Shown: positions 1 to 9,234 of the stretch, piece after piece | Layout: each line of letters begins with the position of its first letter | Position numbering within the stretch: position 1 is the first letter of the stretch | Source of the DNA: CAWHMS01 sp963830495 | GTDB taxonomy: Bacteria; Actinomycetota; Actinomycetes; Propionibacteriales; Nocardioidaceae | Assembly: GCA_963830495.1 (NCBI GenBank) | Contig: CAWHMS010000002.1 | Span: 1-64,000, forward strand | DNA length: 64,000 nt | Reading direction: 5' to 3' | Notes under the pieces: generated by a model | Databases searched by the model: none | The model's input: only the letters and a program-made list of their open reading frames with translations | What the model was told of the DNA's origin: nothing | Position numbers and translations under genes: made by a program

Positions 1-189
1 AGATCCGGACGCGCGGGGGGGCCGCCGTCCCCACTCACGCTGAGAGTCAAGCACTGACAGGCATTGTTCGTTTCGCAGGGCTGGTCGTCCAGCACGAGCT
101 CGTGAATAGCCTCCGGGAGTTGGTCACGCGACCATTGGCCCTTCAGTCGGCCGGCGGCCTCGGCGCCGGCTATGAGTGAACGCTTCGAC

Positions 190-772
190 GCGTCACCAGC
201 GCCCTTGGCGATCCTTCGGTGCGCTCGAATCCGACTCGACGAACAGGTCTCCGGGCCAGTGTGGAGATAGGCTCCGCGCTGGGGTTCGCGACCCTCGACC
301 TGTACAGGGTAGGCCTCGACAAGCCCGCCGCCAGCCTCCTTGATCGCAGCCAGGACCGCGGTCACGGCTGCGCGAGCGACCCCTTCGCGACGGTGGCCCT
401 TGCCCGTAAAGATGCACCCGATCCGCCAGTCCCGCGGCTCGGCCAGTTCCTTGTCGTAAGCCCTCGGGTTGTTGATGGCCGGAAGCTCCGCGGGCATTCC
501 GTACTGGCACCAGCCCAGGCACTCGTGGCCTCATAGACAAGGACCTCGTGAACCGTTCCGGTGCGCACGTGTTCGCGCTTCGCGTCGCGTTTCTGCCAGG
601 CTCTGCTGTCCTTACCGACCCTCGGGTGAAAGCCCATACACCAACGACCACCCCAGACGCCGTTGTTCGCCTCCACGAGCCCAGCAAAGTCGCCCCAGGT
701 GTCAGATTCAGCGGACGAGTCGTCTAAACGGGCTCCATCATTGGTTTCGACATACCCCCATCCTCGCAGCAA
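190..772 (-). pseudogene. GNAT N-acetyltransferase, decayed
   Basis: Remains of a GNAT-family acetyltransferase (acetyl-CoA dependent N-acyl transfer), readable only by changing frame at least twice. The N-terminal part, about 770 to 600, gives WGDFAGLVEANNGVWGGRWC and MGFHPR. The middle, in another frame at about 480 to 260, gives DWRIGCIFTGKGHRREGVAR, the acetyl-CoA pyrophosphate loop with its R/K-G-x-G-R-like core, followed by AAIKEAGGGLVEAYPV. This resembles the small actinobacterial GNAT proteins of about 190 residues whose N-terminus reads LVEANNGVWGGCWCM. The C-terminus fades out near 190; the frame in 1-190 gives a readable but unrecognised peptide (DQLPEAIHELVLDDQPC). The frame changes are certain from reading; family membership is strong; function is lost. 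Confidence 0.75.
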
Positions 773-977
773 GACCGGGCCATGTTCCCGGATGCTGGCG
801 ACATTCGCTCATCGGCATGAGCGGACGAATGAGCCGTTCAGGCTCGCCTGAAAGGTCGCGAGCGGCGCGTTTCCCTCGTTGGCGGCCTTAGTCGTCGCGC
901 CAACCAGACCCCCGCGTAGAACCCGAGCCGGTGCCGCCACCCTTGTCCATGCGACACCGGCCGGGCCCGTCCCCCCT

Positions 978-1190
978 CCGGCGGCAGTGAGTCGCCGACG
1001 GGTGAACATCGGCGACTCGCGGCCTAGGGCGACGATGCCCCTTTTGCGCGTGCCCAAACACACCCCGATTCGGCCTAGGAGCCCGGGCTTCAGGTGGGGT
1101 CGATCAGCGGCCACAGCTCGCTGGACGGCTCGTCGCCGTCTGCGCTGCGGGTTGCGGTGCCTGGTGTCTTCGTTCGGGGTCTCGGTCATG
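978..1190. repeat. Diverged duplicate, copy 1
   Basis: This stretch aligns with 2524-2730 in the same orientation. Shared blocks include GGCGACTC followed by a diverged copy of CAGCCTAAAGCGACG, and GGTGGGGTCG followed by TCAACGGCC-like sequence and CTGGACG-CTCGTCG-TGTCTGCGCT. Read on the minus strand, both copies open with a methionine peptide (MTETP here, MSETT in the other) and then a related SAD-DE-SS...DPT segment, but this copy has stops. It is probably the N-terminal part of two decayed paralogous genes rather than an intergenic repeat. No family is recognised. Confidence 0.6.
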
Positions 1191-1637
1191 TGCTGCCCAT
1201 ACCCCACAGCAGATATGCCGTCACGGGAGACCGAGGGGGCCGGGCCGGCGGGAGCCCACCGTTCCGTGGTGGAGTGAACCGGCCCGGCTTCCGCTCCCGT
1301 CCCTGTCGGGACTAACCAGGCCCTGTTGTCGTACGCCAACCGGCGCGCCACCGTTAGGATGTATTAGCGGCCCGCGCCGGCCGGCTCTGCGACGCAGGAG
1401 GGGAAACCCCCCGCCGGTTGGATGCAGCTGGGTTCCCCGTCGTCCACTCGTCAGGGTAGAGCCGGTGGCAACCCTGTTCGCGGCCAGAATCGGCGGAAGC
1501 CAAAGTCTCAGGCGGCGCTAATGGTCCGGAGTCGACAATGTGCCCTCCTGGTGGCTTCTTCAGCGAGATTCAGCAAGCTCCCCTAGCGTCATCTGTGAGG
1601 ACACATGTCCCCACCCGGATCTGAAGGGAGCACGCCC
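1191..1637. other. No gene seen; possible relict structured leader
   Basis: No convincing coding region. About 1395-1500 contains GGGGAAACC, then GGTTGGATGCAGC, then CAGAATCGGCGGAAGCC, in the order in which conserved blocks occur in ydaO-type (c-di-AMP) riboswitches. It sits upstream of a decayed secreted-protein gene, a typical riboswitch target class in Actinobacteria. The match is loose, so I treat it only as a candidate relict leader. The rest shows nothing. Confidence 0.25.
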
Positions 1638-2400
1638 ATGAGGAAGCTGCTCGCAATCGGTCTGCGACTGTGTTACTCGCGCGCGGCTTGGCCGCACCGG
1701 CCACGTCGCCGCCGAGTCAACCCAAGTGACCGCGGATACAGAGACCCGCCAGGTCGTGAGATCGACGTTGCTCGCCTGAAGCCGAGATCACGCCACCGCC
1801 GGCACGTCGTGTGCATGTGTTCCTCGACGCGGAGCAGTGGAAGCACATGTGATTTCGACCCGAGCGGTCACAGATCTTCACCACTACCACCAAGGGCAGT
1901 ATCGCGAAACAGGGTCGCACTGAGCTGTTCCTCGAAAGCGCCGGACCGACCTTCGACGAACTGCCGCTCCGGGCTCTGCTCCAGCGTTGGCAAGCGGGCC
2001 GGTATCAGTTCCGCGGGCGAGGGCTCGACGCTGAGGTCCTCGTTCGCGCGGCACGACCGCCCGAGACCTTCCCTCAGGCCCATGTGCTGGTCTCGCCCAC
2101 TGAAGGCGACGGCCCGGAGGACCCGGCCGACACCGTGGTGCGCTGAGGCGAGTGCGACCTCCGAACGGGAGCCCGATCATCGGGTACCAGTGTGGTCGTC
2201 GAGCCCGACACCGGAAACAGGGCCCTGCCGCATGGACGCTGAACGTCATGAATCCGCCGACCGCACCGGCCGAGCCAGCCGGATCCTGCAGCTAGACACG
2301 AGTACGAATGGAAGGTGCTTGCCATCGAACGGGGCGGGAATCAGACAATCTCCTCGTCGACCTTCACAACGGCAGATGATTCGTTCCGAGCCGCACGCCA
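1638..2400 (+). pseudogene. Secreted FnIII-like domain protein, decayed
   Basis: A decayed secreted protein on the plus strand. It starts at ATG 1638 with a signal-peptide-like MRKLLAIGLRL, but the readable frame changes several times. The middle reads AKQGRTELFLESAGPTFDEL and GRYQFRGRGLDAEV (about 1900-2050), then AHVLVSPTEGDGPEDPADTV (about 2075-2145). A C-terminal strand EYEWKVLAIERGGNQTIS with FTTADDSF (about 2300-2385) is typical of a fibronectin type III-like fold near the end of uncharacterised exported actinobacterial proteins. In-frame stops occur near 1790, 1850 and 2145. The original role is unknown; an extracellular location is inferred from the leader and FnIII-like tail. No intact reading frame survives. 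Confidence 0.6.
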
Positions 2401-2523
2401 TAATCGCCGAGCGGAACGGGCGAGTTGACTCACGGGTCAGTCAACTGTCTTCAACCGTTCCTGCCCGACCCAGCCAGGCGGCATGCGCCGACGTCGATGG
2501 TATAGCGGACGTAGCCTTGCCAA

Positions 2524-2730
2524 CGGCAGCGAATCCCGGACATGAACGTCGGCGACTCCCAGCCTAAAGCGACGGTGCCTTTCCGCCGTGCTGAAACAAC
2601 CTCAGCGCGGGTGCAGGTTTCTTCGGGTTCAGGGTGGGGTCGGTCAACGGCCGTCCCCCGCTGGACGCCTCGTCGCTGTCTGCGCTTTCAGGTTCCGCCG
2701 CGGGGCCGTCCGTGGTCTCGGACATAGCCT
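2524..2730. repeat. Diverged duplicate, copy 2
   Basis: Second copy of the sequence at 978-1190, about 1.54 kb away in the same orientation. On the minus strand from 2727 it gives MSETTDGPAAEPESADSDEA, then SSGGRPLTDPTLNP, with no stop for about 50 residues. Its start lies just downstream of the decayed corA on the same strand. Conservation of the protein-like reading between the copies (SAD-DE-SS...PL-DPT) suggests a duplicated coding sequence now eroding. Confidence 0.6.
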
Positions 2731-2831
2731 CCGCCGGCGCCCTCTTCGCAGCATGAGCGGTCGGTTTGCCGCGCTCGGGACCCTGAAGTACGGCGCCGGA
2801 GGACGCGTCCGGCTGACCTGGGCGCGGAGGT

Positions 2832-3812
2832 CCAGCCTAGAGCCAGCCCGCTGCGGCGGAATAGCAGGTACAGGCCCAGGCAGACGCTAGCGGTGACGCC
2901 AAGGACCATGGAGTAGCCGAACCTCCACGTGAGCTCGGGCATGACCTCGAAGCCCATCCCGTAGATCCCGGCGATCGCGGTCGGCGCGAGCGCGTCGCCG
3001 GCCAGGCGGAGATCCGGCGCAGGTCCTCGTTCTGCCGGACCGCGATCCGTCTGTCCGCCGCCGACCGGGCCGGATCCGCCTGCAGTACGTCGGAGAGGAG
3101 CCGCGTCGCCCTCGATGGCGTCCCCCGCGCGCGACGCAGGTCGTCAACGCCCGGAAGTACGGCGCGGCGGACTTGTCGACGAGCAGCCGACTCTTCGGCC
3201 AGCCGGTCCAGCATGTGGCCAGCGCCAGCACCACGCCGCAGAACTCCGCCGTCTCCCGTTCGGCTTGTAGATCCGCTCGGCGTGTCCTGATCGTCACCGC
3301 TGAACACCTGGCTCTCGATCTCGTCGACGTCCTCGTCGATGGAGAGGATGGCGTCCTCGTAGCCGTCCACCACCAGGTCGGCCGCGCGGTTGAGCACCGC
3401 CGTGGGGCGGGGCCGAGCAGGTGCGACTCGCCGGGGTCGAGCTCGGCCGGACCGCCCCGACACGTCACTGTCGCCGTGCCGAACGGTGACCACAAGTTGG
3501 GACCAAGAAAGAGCGCGATCTCGCTGACGTCCACCACCTCCTCGTGGACGACATAGCGGACCGGCTTGAGCACCACCAACACCACGCCCTCGTACGCCTC
3601 GAGCTTCGGCGCTCGTATGCCGTCACCGCGTCTTCCACCACGAGCAACAGCAGCCCGAACTCGTCGGCGACCGCGGCAATGTCCTCCGCGGTCGGCTGTT
3701 GAGCCCGATCCAACGAAGCCGGACGTGTTGCGGCAGCCTCTCCGCTTGGTCCAGCGGCCCCCAGCCGACCGGCGAAACCCATCCTCGTAGACGCCACAGT
3801 CACCGTCACCGC
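2832..3812 (-). pseudogene. corA: CorA-type magnesium/cobalt transporter, decayed
   Basis: A CorA-family divalent cation channel gene broken by several frameshifts. Segments in family order are: DCGVYEDG (near 3800); PTAEDIAAVADEFGLLLLVV and EDAVTAYE (about 3690-3620); APKLEAYEGVVLVVLKPVRY and EEVVDVSEIALFLGP; VTVRHGDSDVSG; LNRAADLVVDGYEDAILSID and EDVDEIESQVF (about 3395-3300); LLVDKSAAPYFR; RLLSDVLQAD; and the C-terminal pore region IAGIYGMGFEVMPEL with a hydrophobic tail LGVTASVCLGLYLLFRRSG. The signature GMN loop reads GMG. At least five frame changes are needed. An upstream peptide at about 3850-3980 (LEAEEVAAWLSTNLPAVRG) is not recognised. Family assignment is firm; the gene is dead. 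Confidence 0.85.
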
Positions 3813-4741
3813 GTCGATCCCACGCTGTTCGGTCCATCCTTGACGGGTCCGGACGCCCGGAACGTCGCCACGCGAAGCTGGCCCGCGTCGCAGAAGACGC
3901 CGGGGCCGCACGCCCCGCGCACGGCCGGCAGGTTCGTCGACAGCCACGCCGCCACCTCCTCGGCTTCCAGTTCGTCCTCGGTCAGACTACGACGGGTCTG
4001 TAGAACGGTGGAAGCCCGCTCGTCGCCGCATCATGCCGCTCACATCGGCGCGAGCGGACGAATCCAGCAACAGGAGATCCCAACGACCTGTCACCGGCCG
4101 GCACCCCACCTTGCCCCTGACATGACCGTCCAACTCCTCAGGCGCGCGGCAGACTCGGTGGATCCGCGCCGGACGACGCCTGTCAAGCCTCGGATGGGAG
4201 GGAGAGCCTGCAGCGGCCAGATCTCCGCAGGACCCGAGCCGGTTCCGCGCCCCTCTTGAGCAGCACCGGCCAGGCCGCCCAGGTCGCCGATCTGCGGTGT
4301 CGGCGAACCCGGACACATGACGATACCCCACGCGGGGTTGGACGAGACCGCGCGTTCGGAAGAGACGCCTCGCCAGTTCAGGACGCCTCAGCTCCGAGGG
4401 TCGATTGAACCGGCCAGCCTTACTCACATCGTTTGATGGCGCGCCTTCCGGCGTCACGGTCTAGCCGTGCGCGTCCGGGCGGCTCGCTGCCATCCCACCT
4501 GCACCGCCGTCGTGCCTACCCGTTCGGTAAGGATTGGTTCCCATGTAGCGCTGATGTAGCAGACGGATGAGAAGGAAGGCAAGAACGATGACAACCCCTG
4601 AGTAGCGAAACACAGGTCAAACCGCGTTTCTCGCACGTCTCAGCAGTTCAGCGACTTCTCGTGCTCACTTGATCAATTTCTGACCCCTCCTCCCGTCAGC
4701 GGCCAGCTTCTTCCCGTCGAGCGGTACCTCCTTCGGTCCAC
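3813..4741. other. No gene recognised
   Basis: Both strands have only short or compositionally implausible open frames. The stretch is less codon-biased than the intact genes of the window and probably consists of eroded coding sequence. One readable minus-strand peptide at about 3850-3980, just upstream of the CorA relic, may be the tail of another lost gene. No RNA gene or mobile element was seen. Confidence 0.5.
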
Positions 4742-4855
4742 GCGAACAACCTGACGGGTCGACCGGAACAGCCAGTCGGGGCAAACCGGACAACCTGACC
4801 GTGAACGCGAACAACCTAACGGTAAAGGGGAAGAACCTAACGGGTAAACGGGGAT
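4742..4855. repeat. 21/22-bp tandem repeat array A
   Basis: Five degenerate units of 21-22 bp beginning at about 4751, 4773, 4795, 4816 and 4837. Each has the pattern CTGACSGGTSAACGGGAACA plus AC (for example CTGACGGGTCGACCGGAACA). The last units are mutated to CTAACGG. The same unit forms array B at 62.4 kb. There are no spacers between units, so this is not a CRISPR array. The array lies at the distal end of the nadC relic. Confidence 0.75.
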
Positions 4856-5650
4856 ATCGAGGCCAAGGTCGAGCGCAGCCGCAAAGTGGGTCAGCACGCC
4901 AACCGCGAGAAGGTGACACCGTTCGATGCCACGTCGCGCGCGGCGTCCAGGTCAGCCCCGCTCGCCTCGAGCACCACGTCGTCGTACGCACGGGTCGCGC
5001 GTACGGCACTGCGCAGCTGGTCGAGCGGCATGTGTCGAGCAGGATCGTGGTGCCCCCGCCTCCAGCGCCTCCCGGACCTCGGTTCACGTCGTCACACTCC
5101 ACCTCAAGCGGACGCCGGGAGCGGCCCGCCGAACGGCGTGCACCGCGGCCGCCACCCCGCCGGCACCCACGACATCGTTGTCCTTTCAGGGCCGCATCGC
5201 GAGAGCCGTCCGATGGTTCTGACCCCCCCCGCGGCGCACGGCGTTTCTGTAGCTGACGGTCCCCGGCAGGGTCTTCGCGTCTCGCGCACCGCGGCACGTG
5301 CGTCGACGGCATCGACCAGCGCCGCGTCTCGGCGTCGACACCTGAAAGGCGACACAACAGGTTGAGCATCGTCCGCTCGGCGCGCAGCATCGGCACCAGC
5401 CCCCCGCGACCTCCAGGGCGATATCATCCGGCTCGAGCGGTCACCGTCTTCGCCATCGGCACCGCTTCGAGCTCCTTGTCGCCGGCCAGCTCCAGCACCG
5501 CCAACGCCACCAGCGGCCCGGCCAGGACGCCGCTAGCGCGACTTGCACCAGGCCGGTGCCGGTCAGCCGCTCGGGAACGTTCGCCGCGTCGACACGTCGG
5601 GACCAGCCACAGAACCTCCGCCAACGCGGCCATGACAACTCGGTGCACCT
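4840..5650 (-). pseudogene. nadC: Quinolinate phosphoribosyltransferase, decayed
   Basis: NadC converts quinolinate and PRPP to nicotinate mononucleotide in de novo NAD synthesis. Recognisable pieces in order are: a VLAGPLVALAVLELAGDKEL-like N-terminal barrel segment (about 5540-5480); LRAERTMLNLLCRLSGVDAE followed by TRRW (about 5390-5330); AVDARAAVRETR (about 5300, the TRKT-type PRPP and quinolinate-binding motif region); a PLEVECD segment (about 5120); and LTHFAAALDLGLDI near the C-terminus (about 4890). Each lies in a different frame, so there are many small indels. It sits directly downstream of the nadB relic on the same strand, the usual nadA-nadB-nadC order. The gene cannot make protein. 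Confidence 0.85.
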
Positions 5651-5689
5651 CGGGCAGCTCGAGCCCCGCTTCGCCGTACGCGTCAGAGT

Positions 5690-7373
5690 GCCGCGCTGAG
5701 CCTGTTCACGATGCGATGTCCGTTCCTGCGCTGATACGCCGGTGCTCCCCCGGCACGAACCTGCAGCCGTCGATGCCACCCTGCCACTGTCGCCGGATGG
5801 TCGGTGCGGCGGTGGCGGCCTCGACTCTCGGTCCGGGTCAGCGCCGCGAAGCCCGGCTGTCGACACGGTGTGCAGGACGTGGCCTCGAGGTCGGCAAGGG
5901 TGTACGGCGTCGGGCCGGCCTCGATCTCCGGAGCCATATCGAGCAGATCCACACCGCCGCCGACCGCCGCGTCGCGCCAGCGCCGGCGCGGCGTCACATC
6001 GAGCCGCCAATCGGCGCCGACCCTCGGCGGCAGCGCCGGCGCCGGCCGAGAGACGGTCGGGTCACCTCCCCTGTCCCGCAGGTTCCGCGCGAGCAGCTCT
6101 CCGCATCGACGGCCGGCCACAGCGCCTCCGTCAACGAGTTCGACGCCAACCGATTCGCGCCATGCGCGCGCTGCCGGCGACCTCCCACGGCGTACAAATC
6201 GCCAACGTCGGTGCGGCCGGCCAGTTCGGCGGCGATCCCGCCCAGGTGTAGTGCGCGCCCGGCGCCACCGGCACCACCTCACGCACCGGTCGATGCCAAG
6301 GTCGCGACAGGCAGCCGGCACGGTCGGGAAACAGCGCTCGAGCGCCCCCCGCCCCGGTGCCGGGCGTCGAGGAAGAGGTGCGAGTCAACCCCGCCGGGAG
6401 CGTGGCGCTACCGCTCCACCATCGCGGCGGACACCACGTCTCGCGGCGCCAGGTCGGCGAGCGGATGGGCGCCGCCATGACCGGTCAGCATAGCGTCGAC
6501 GATGAAGGCGCCCCCCCCGCGCAGCGCCTCGGTGAGCAACGGTCGCTGGCCCCGTGCCTCCGCAGACCACAGAACGGTGGGGTGGACTCCACGAACTCCA
6601 TGTCCTCCAGGGTGGCGCGGCCCGCAGGGCTGCCGCGCACCGTCGCCGGTGACCGCGACGGGCTGGTCGTCGTGGCGAAGGCCTGGCAAAAACCGCCGGA
6701 CGCAGGACGACTGCTCGAGACGGAGATCCCTGGCTCGAGCACGCCGTCCGCCCCGATATCGCCCCGCCAGCACGCCCACCACACTGCCGAACGGGTCTCG
6801 CAGCAGGTCCACCAGCGCCACCGGGGTCATGACCCTGACGGTGGGCGGCAGCGTGGACCGCAGCACCCGGTCGACCTCGGCACCCGAGGCATCTCCTCCG
6901 GCGTGCACGACTCGGTCCCGGCTGTGCCCGCCTTCACGCGTCAGCGCAGGCCGGCCCGCGCGGTCGAGATCGAAGCGTGCCCCCAGTCGACGCAGCTCGG
7001 CCAGCTCTGCCGGTGCCCCGGACACGAGGGCTGCCACAGCGTCCTGGTCGCACAGACCCGCGCCCGCGGATCTGGTGTCGGCGCCGTGCAGGCTCAGCGT
7101 GTCTCCCGCGCCGGCCACCGCGGCCAGGCCCCCCTGGGCCGCTGCCGTCGCGCCGGATCGATGATCACCCTTGACGAGAACCACGACGTCGCGACCAGCT
7201 GCGGCCGCCACCCGCGCCGCCGACAGACCCGCCGCGCCGGCGCCCACGACGACCACGTCTGCGCGCTCCTCCCAGCTCGGGGAGACCGATGGCAGGCAGC
7301 GCAGCGGGGCGGTCGCCGAGCCGGACAGCTCCTCGACCAGAGCTGCCCATGGATCCGACCGAGTCGTGGTCAT
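5690..7373 (-). pseudogene. nadB: L-aspartate oxidase, decayed
   Basis: NadB is the FAD enzyme oxidising L-aspartate to iminoaspartate for quinolinate synthase. The start ATG at 7373 gives MTTTRSDPWAAL. The first 190 codons look intact: the FAD-binding loop VVVGAGAAGLSAARVAAAAG, then GATAAAQGGLAAV, GAGLCDQDAVAALV and ELRRLGARFDLDRAGRPALT. After about residue 230 the frame breaks repeatedly. Later readable islands are HPTVLW, LLTEALRGGGAFIVDA, HPLADLAPRDVVSAAM, then in other frames VAPGAHYT, GANRLASNSLTEAL and a C-terminal ESRG-HRRTDHP. At least six frameshifts are needed, so this is true decay and not a sequencing slip. It lies 43 bp downstream of the intact nadA. Confidence 0.9.
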
Positions 7374-7416
7374 GGCCCCAGCCTGTTCGGATCGTTGCGC
7401 GACGTACGGCGCACCG

Positions 7417-8442
7417 TCACTCTCCTGACCTCGACGGCGTGCCGTAGGCGAGCATCGCCTCGACGGCACTCCGGGCTCGCTCGGCGACCGTGGCGTCGAC
7501 ATGGATCTCGTGTACGCCGTCGCGCAGTGCCCGCAGCAGCGCCTCCGGGGTGGTCATCTTCATGTAGCCACACTCAGCCCTGGCGTTGACCGGCTCGAAC
7601 ACGGTCGTCGCGTTGGCCTGGCGTAGCTGGTTGAGCATCCCGATCTCGGTGGCGACCAGCACCTGGCGCGCCGTCGTCGTACGCGCCTGGTCGAGCATGC
7701 CGCCGGTGGACAGGATGTGGGTGCGCTCGGCGGGAAGGTCACCCATGCCCGCCATCCACAGCGCCGAGGTGGCACAGCCGCACTCGGGATGCACATAGAC
7801 CTCGGCCTCCGGCGCGGCCGCGACCTTGTCACGCAGCTGTTGGCCCGAGATGCCTGCGTGCACATGGCACTCGCCCATCCAGATCCGGATGTTGTCGCGG
7901 CCGGTCGTGCGCTGCACGTGTGCACCGAGGAACTGGTCGGGCAGGAAGAGCACCTCCCGATCGGCCGGGATCGACTGCACCACCTCGACCGCGTTGGACG
8001 AGGTGCAACAGATGTCGGACTCCGCCTTCACCTCGGCCGTGGTGTTGACGTAGGCGACCACCACGGCGCCGGGGTGCTCGGCCTTCCAGGCCCGGAGCTG
8101 CTCGGCGGTGATGCTCTCGGCCAGTGAGCAGCCGGCGCGCAGGTCAGGCAGCAGCACTCTCTTGTCGGGTGCCAGGATCTTGGCGGTCTCGGCCATGAAC
8201 GCCACCCCCGCGAAGACGATCGTGTCGGCGTCGCTGGCCGCGGCCAACCGCGACAGCGCGAGCGAGTCGCCCACGTGGTCGGCCACGCTCTGGATCGCCG
8301 GTGCCACGTAGTTGTGCGCGAGGATCACGGCGTTCTGCTCGGCGGCACGTCGCCGTACGTCGTCGGCCCACGCCGGGCCTGCCGTCACGCCGACGGCTAA
8401 GTCGGTGGCGCTGCTCTCGAGCACAACTGGCGATACCTGCAT
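7417..8442 (-). CDS. nadA: Quinolinate synthase
   Basis: NadA condenses iminoaspartate with dihydroxyacetone phosphate to quinolinate, using a [4Fe-4S] cluster in the cytoplasm. The 341-residue frame is intact. Cluster-ligand cysteines appear in LLPDLRAGCSLAES (C105), VYVHPECGCATS (C221/C223) and NARAECGYMK (C291). Substrate-site motifs ILAHNYV, VAYVNTTAEVKAESDICCTS and HILSTGGM are present. ATG 8442 was chosen because GGAGCGGAGGA lies just upstream and the family N-terminus fits. Its partners nadB and nadC downstream are wrecked, so no iminoaspartate is made locally and no quinolinate can be used locally. It diverges from an NrtR-like regulator and is probably controlled by it. Its preservation beside dead partners is odd: it may be recently orphaned, or the partners exist elsewhere. 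Confidence 0.95.
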   Translation of the reverse strand: MQVSPVVLESSATDLAVGVTAGPAWADDVRRRAAEQNAVILAHNYVAPAIQSVADHVGDSLALSRLAAASDADTIVFAGVAFMAETAKILAPDKRVLLPDLRAGCSLAESITAEQLRAWKAEHPGAVVVAYVNTTAEVKAESDICCTSSNAVEVVQSIPADREVLFLPDQFLGAHVQRTTGRDNIRIWMGECHVHAGISGQQLRDKVAAAPEAEVYVHPECGCATSALWMAGMGDLPAERTHILSTGGMLDQARTTTARQVLVATEIGMLNQLRQANATTVFEPVNARAECGYMKMTTPEALLRALRDGVHEIHVDATVAERARSAVEAMLAYGTPSRSGE

Positions 8443-8510
8443 CGGCGTCCTCCGCTCCTCGACTTTCCGCCTTATGGGCGAAAACTCTCGGGTGACGATA
8501 CCATGCCGCC
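8443..8510. promoter_or_regulatory. nadA/nrtR divergent promoter, candidate NrtR operator
   Basis: The 68-bp gap between divergent nadA and the NUDIX regulator. Imperfect inverted sequence TTTCCGCC-TTAT-GGGCGAAAA at 8464-8484 is the only dyad and is a plausible NrtR site. TACCAT at 8499-8504 ends six bases before the GTG start at 8511, the spacing of a leaderless actinobacterial -10 element. The operator assignment is inference. Confidence 0.4.
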
Positions 8511-9212
8511 GTGCGCCGCCGCGATTCCCCTGGTATCGAGCCCTCACCGGCGTACCCGCACGAGGTCCTCGGAGTGCTGATGCGCGTGCGGGCCGGCCGG
8601 CTGTACGTGATGGCCTGGCAGCGGGCGGCGGCACCTGACGAGGGCCGATGGGCACTGCCCGGCGGTTTGCTCGCCGCCGACGAGCGCCTGGGTACGGCGC
8701 TGGCACGCCAGCTGGCGGTCAAGGTCGACGTCCACACGATCGCCCACCTGGAACAGCTCGAGACCCGCAGCGACCCCGAGCGAGACCCGCGTGGCCGGAT
8801 CATCGCCACCGCGTACCTGGGTCTCATCCCGGCCGACCTCGACGTCACGCTGCCGGCCGACACCGCATGGCATCCCGTCGATGACCTGCCCGCGATGGCG
8901 TTCGACCACGAGTCATTGGTGGCCTCGGGCCGGGCCCGACTGAGAGCCAAGCTGTCCTACACCAACATCGGCTTCGCGCTCGCCGGCGAGACCTTCACGA
9001 TGACGCAGCTTCGCGGGATCTATACGGCGGTGCTCGGGCACGAGGTGTCGACGACCAACCTGGCCCGGGTGCTGCTGCGTCGCGGAGTCGTCGAGCGCAC
9101 CCCCGACAGCGCACCCCCGGCGGGGGGCGTCGGCCGGCCCGCCGCCGTCTTCCGCTTCCGGGACCGGCAGCTCATCGTCACCGACGAGTTCGCGGCCTTC
9201 CGCCCCAGTTGA
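8511..9212 (+). CDS. nrtR: NrtR-family NUDIX transcriptional regulator
   Basis: A 233-residue protein with an N-terminal NUDIX-like domain (about 20-150) and a C-terminal winged-helix domain (about 155-230). NrtR proteins repress NAD biosynthesis genes and release DNA on binding ADP-ribose or related nucleotides. The NUDIX box is degenerate: the expected G-x5-E-x7-REUxEExGU becomes GGLLAADERLGTALARQLAV, so hydrolysis is probably lost, as usual for NrtR regulators. The C-terminal part has the family's LSYTNIGFALAGETFTMTQL, YTAVLGHEVSTTNLARVLLR and the GRPAAVFRF end. Divergence from nadA supports the role. GTG 8511 has no ribosome site; a -10 hexamer six bases upstream suggests a leaderless message. 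With nadB and nadC dead, its remaining local target is nadA. Confidence 0.85.
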   Translation: MRRRDSPGIEPSPAYPHEVLGVLMRVRAGRLYVMAWQRAAAPDEGRWALPGGLLAADERLGTALARQLAVKVDVHTIAHLEQLETRSDPERDPRGRIIATAYLGLIPADLDVTLPADTAWHPVDDLPAMAFDHESLVASGRARLRAKLSYTNIGFALAGETFTMTQLRGIYTAVLGHEVSTTNLARVLLRRGVVERTPDSAPPAGGVGRPAAVFRFRDRQLIVTDEFAAFRPS

Positions 9213-9234
9213 GGCGTCGACCACGCGCGCCGCA

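Noticed and set aside
1605..2567. A 320-codon plus-strand open frame
   Set aside because: The family-like peptides (FnIII end, GRYQFRGRG) lie in another frame, so this open frame is chance in a decayed gene.
4742..4855. Repeat array as a CRISPR
   Set aside because: Units are contiguous at 21-22 bp with no unique spacers and no cas genes in the window.
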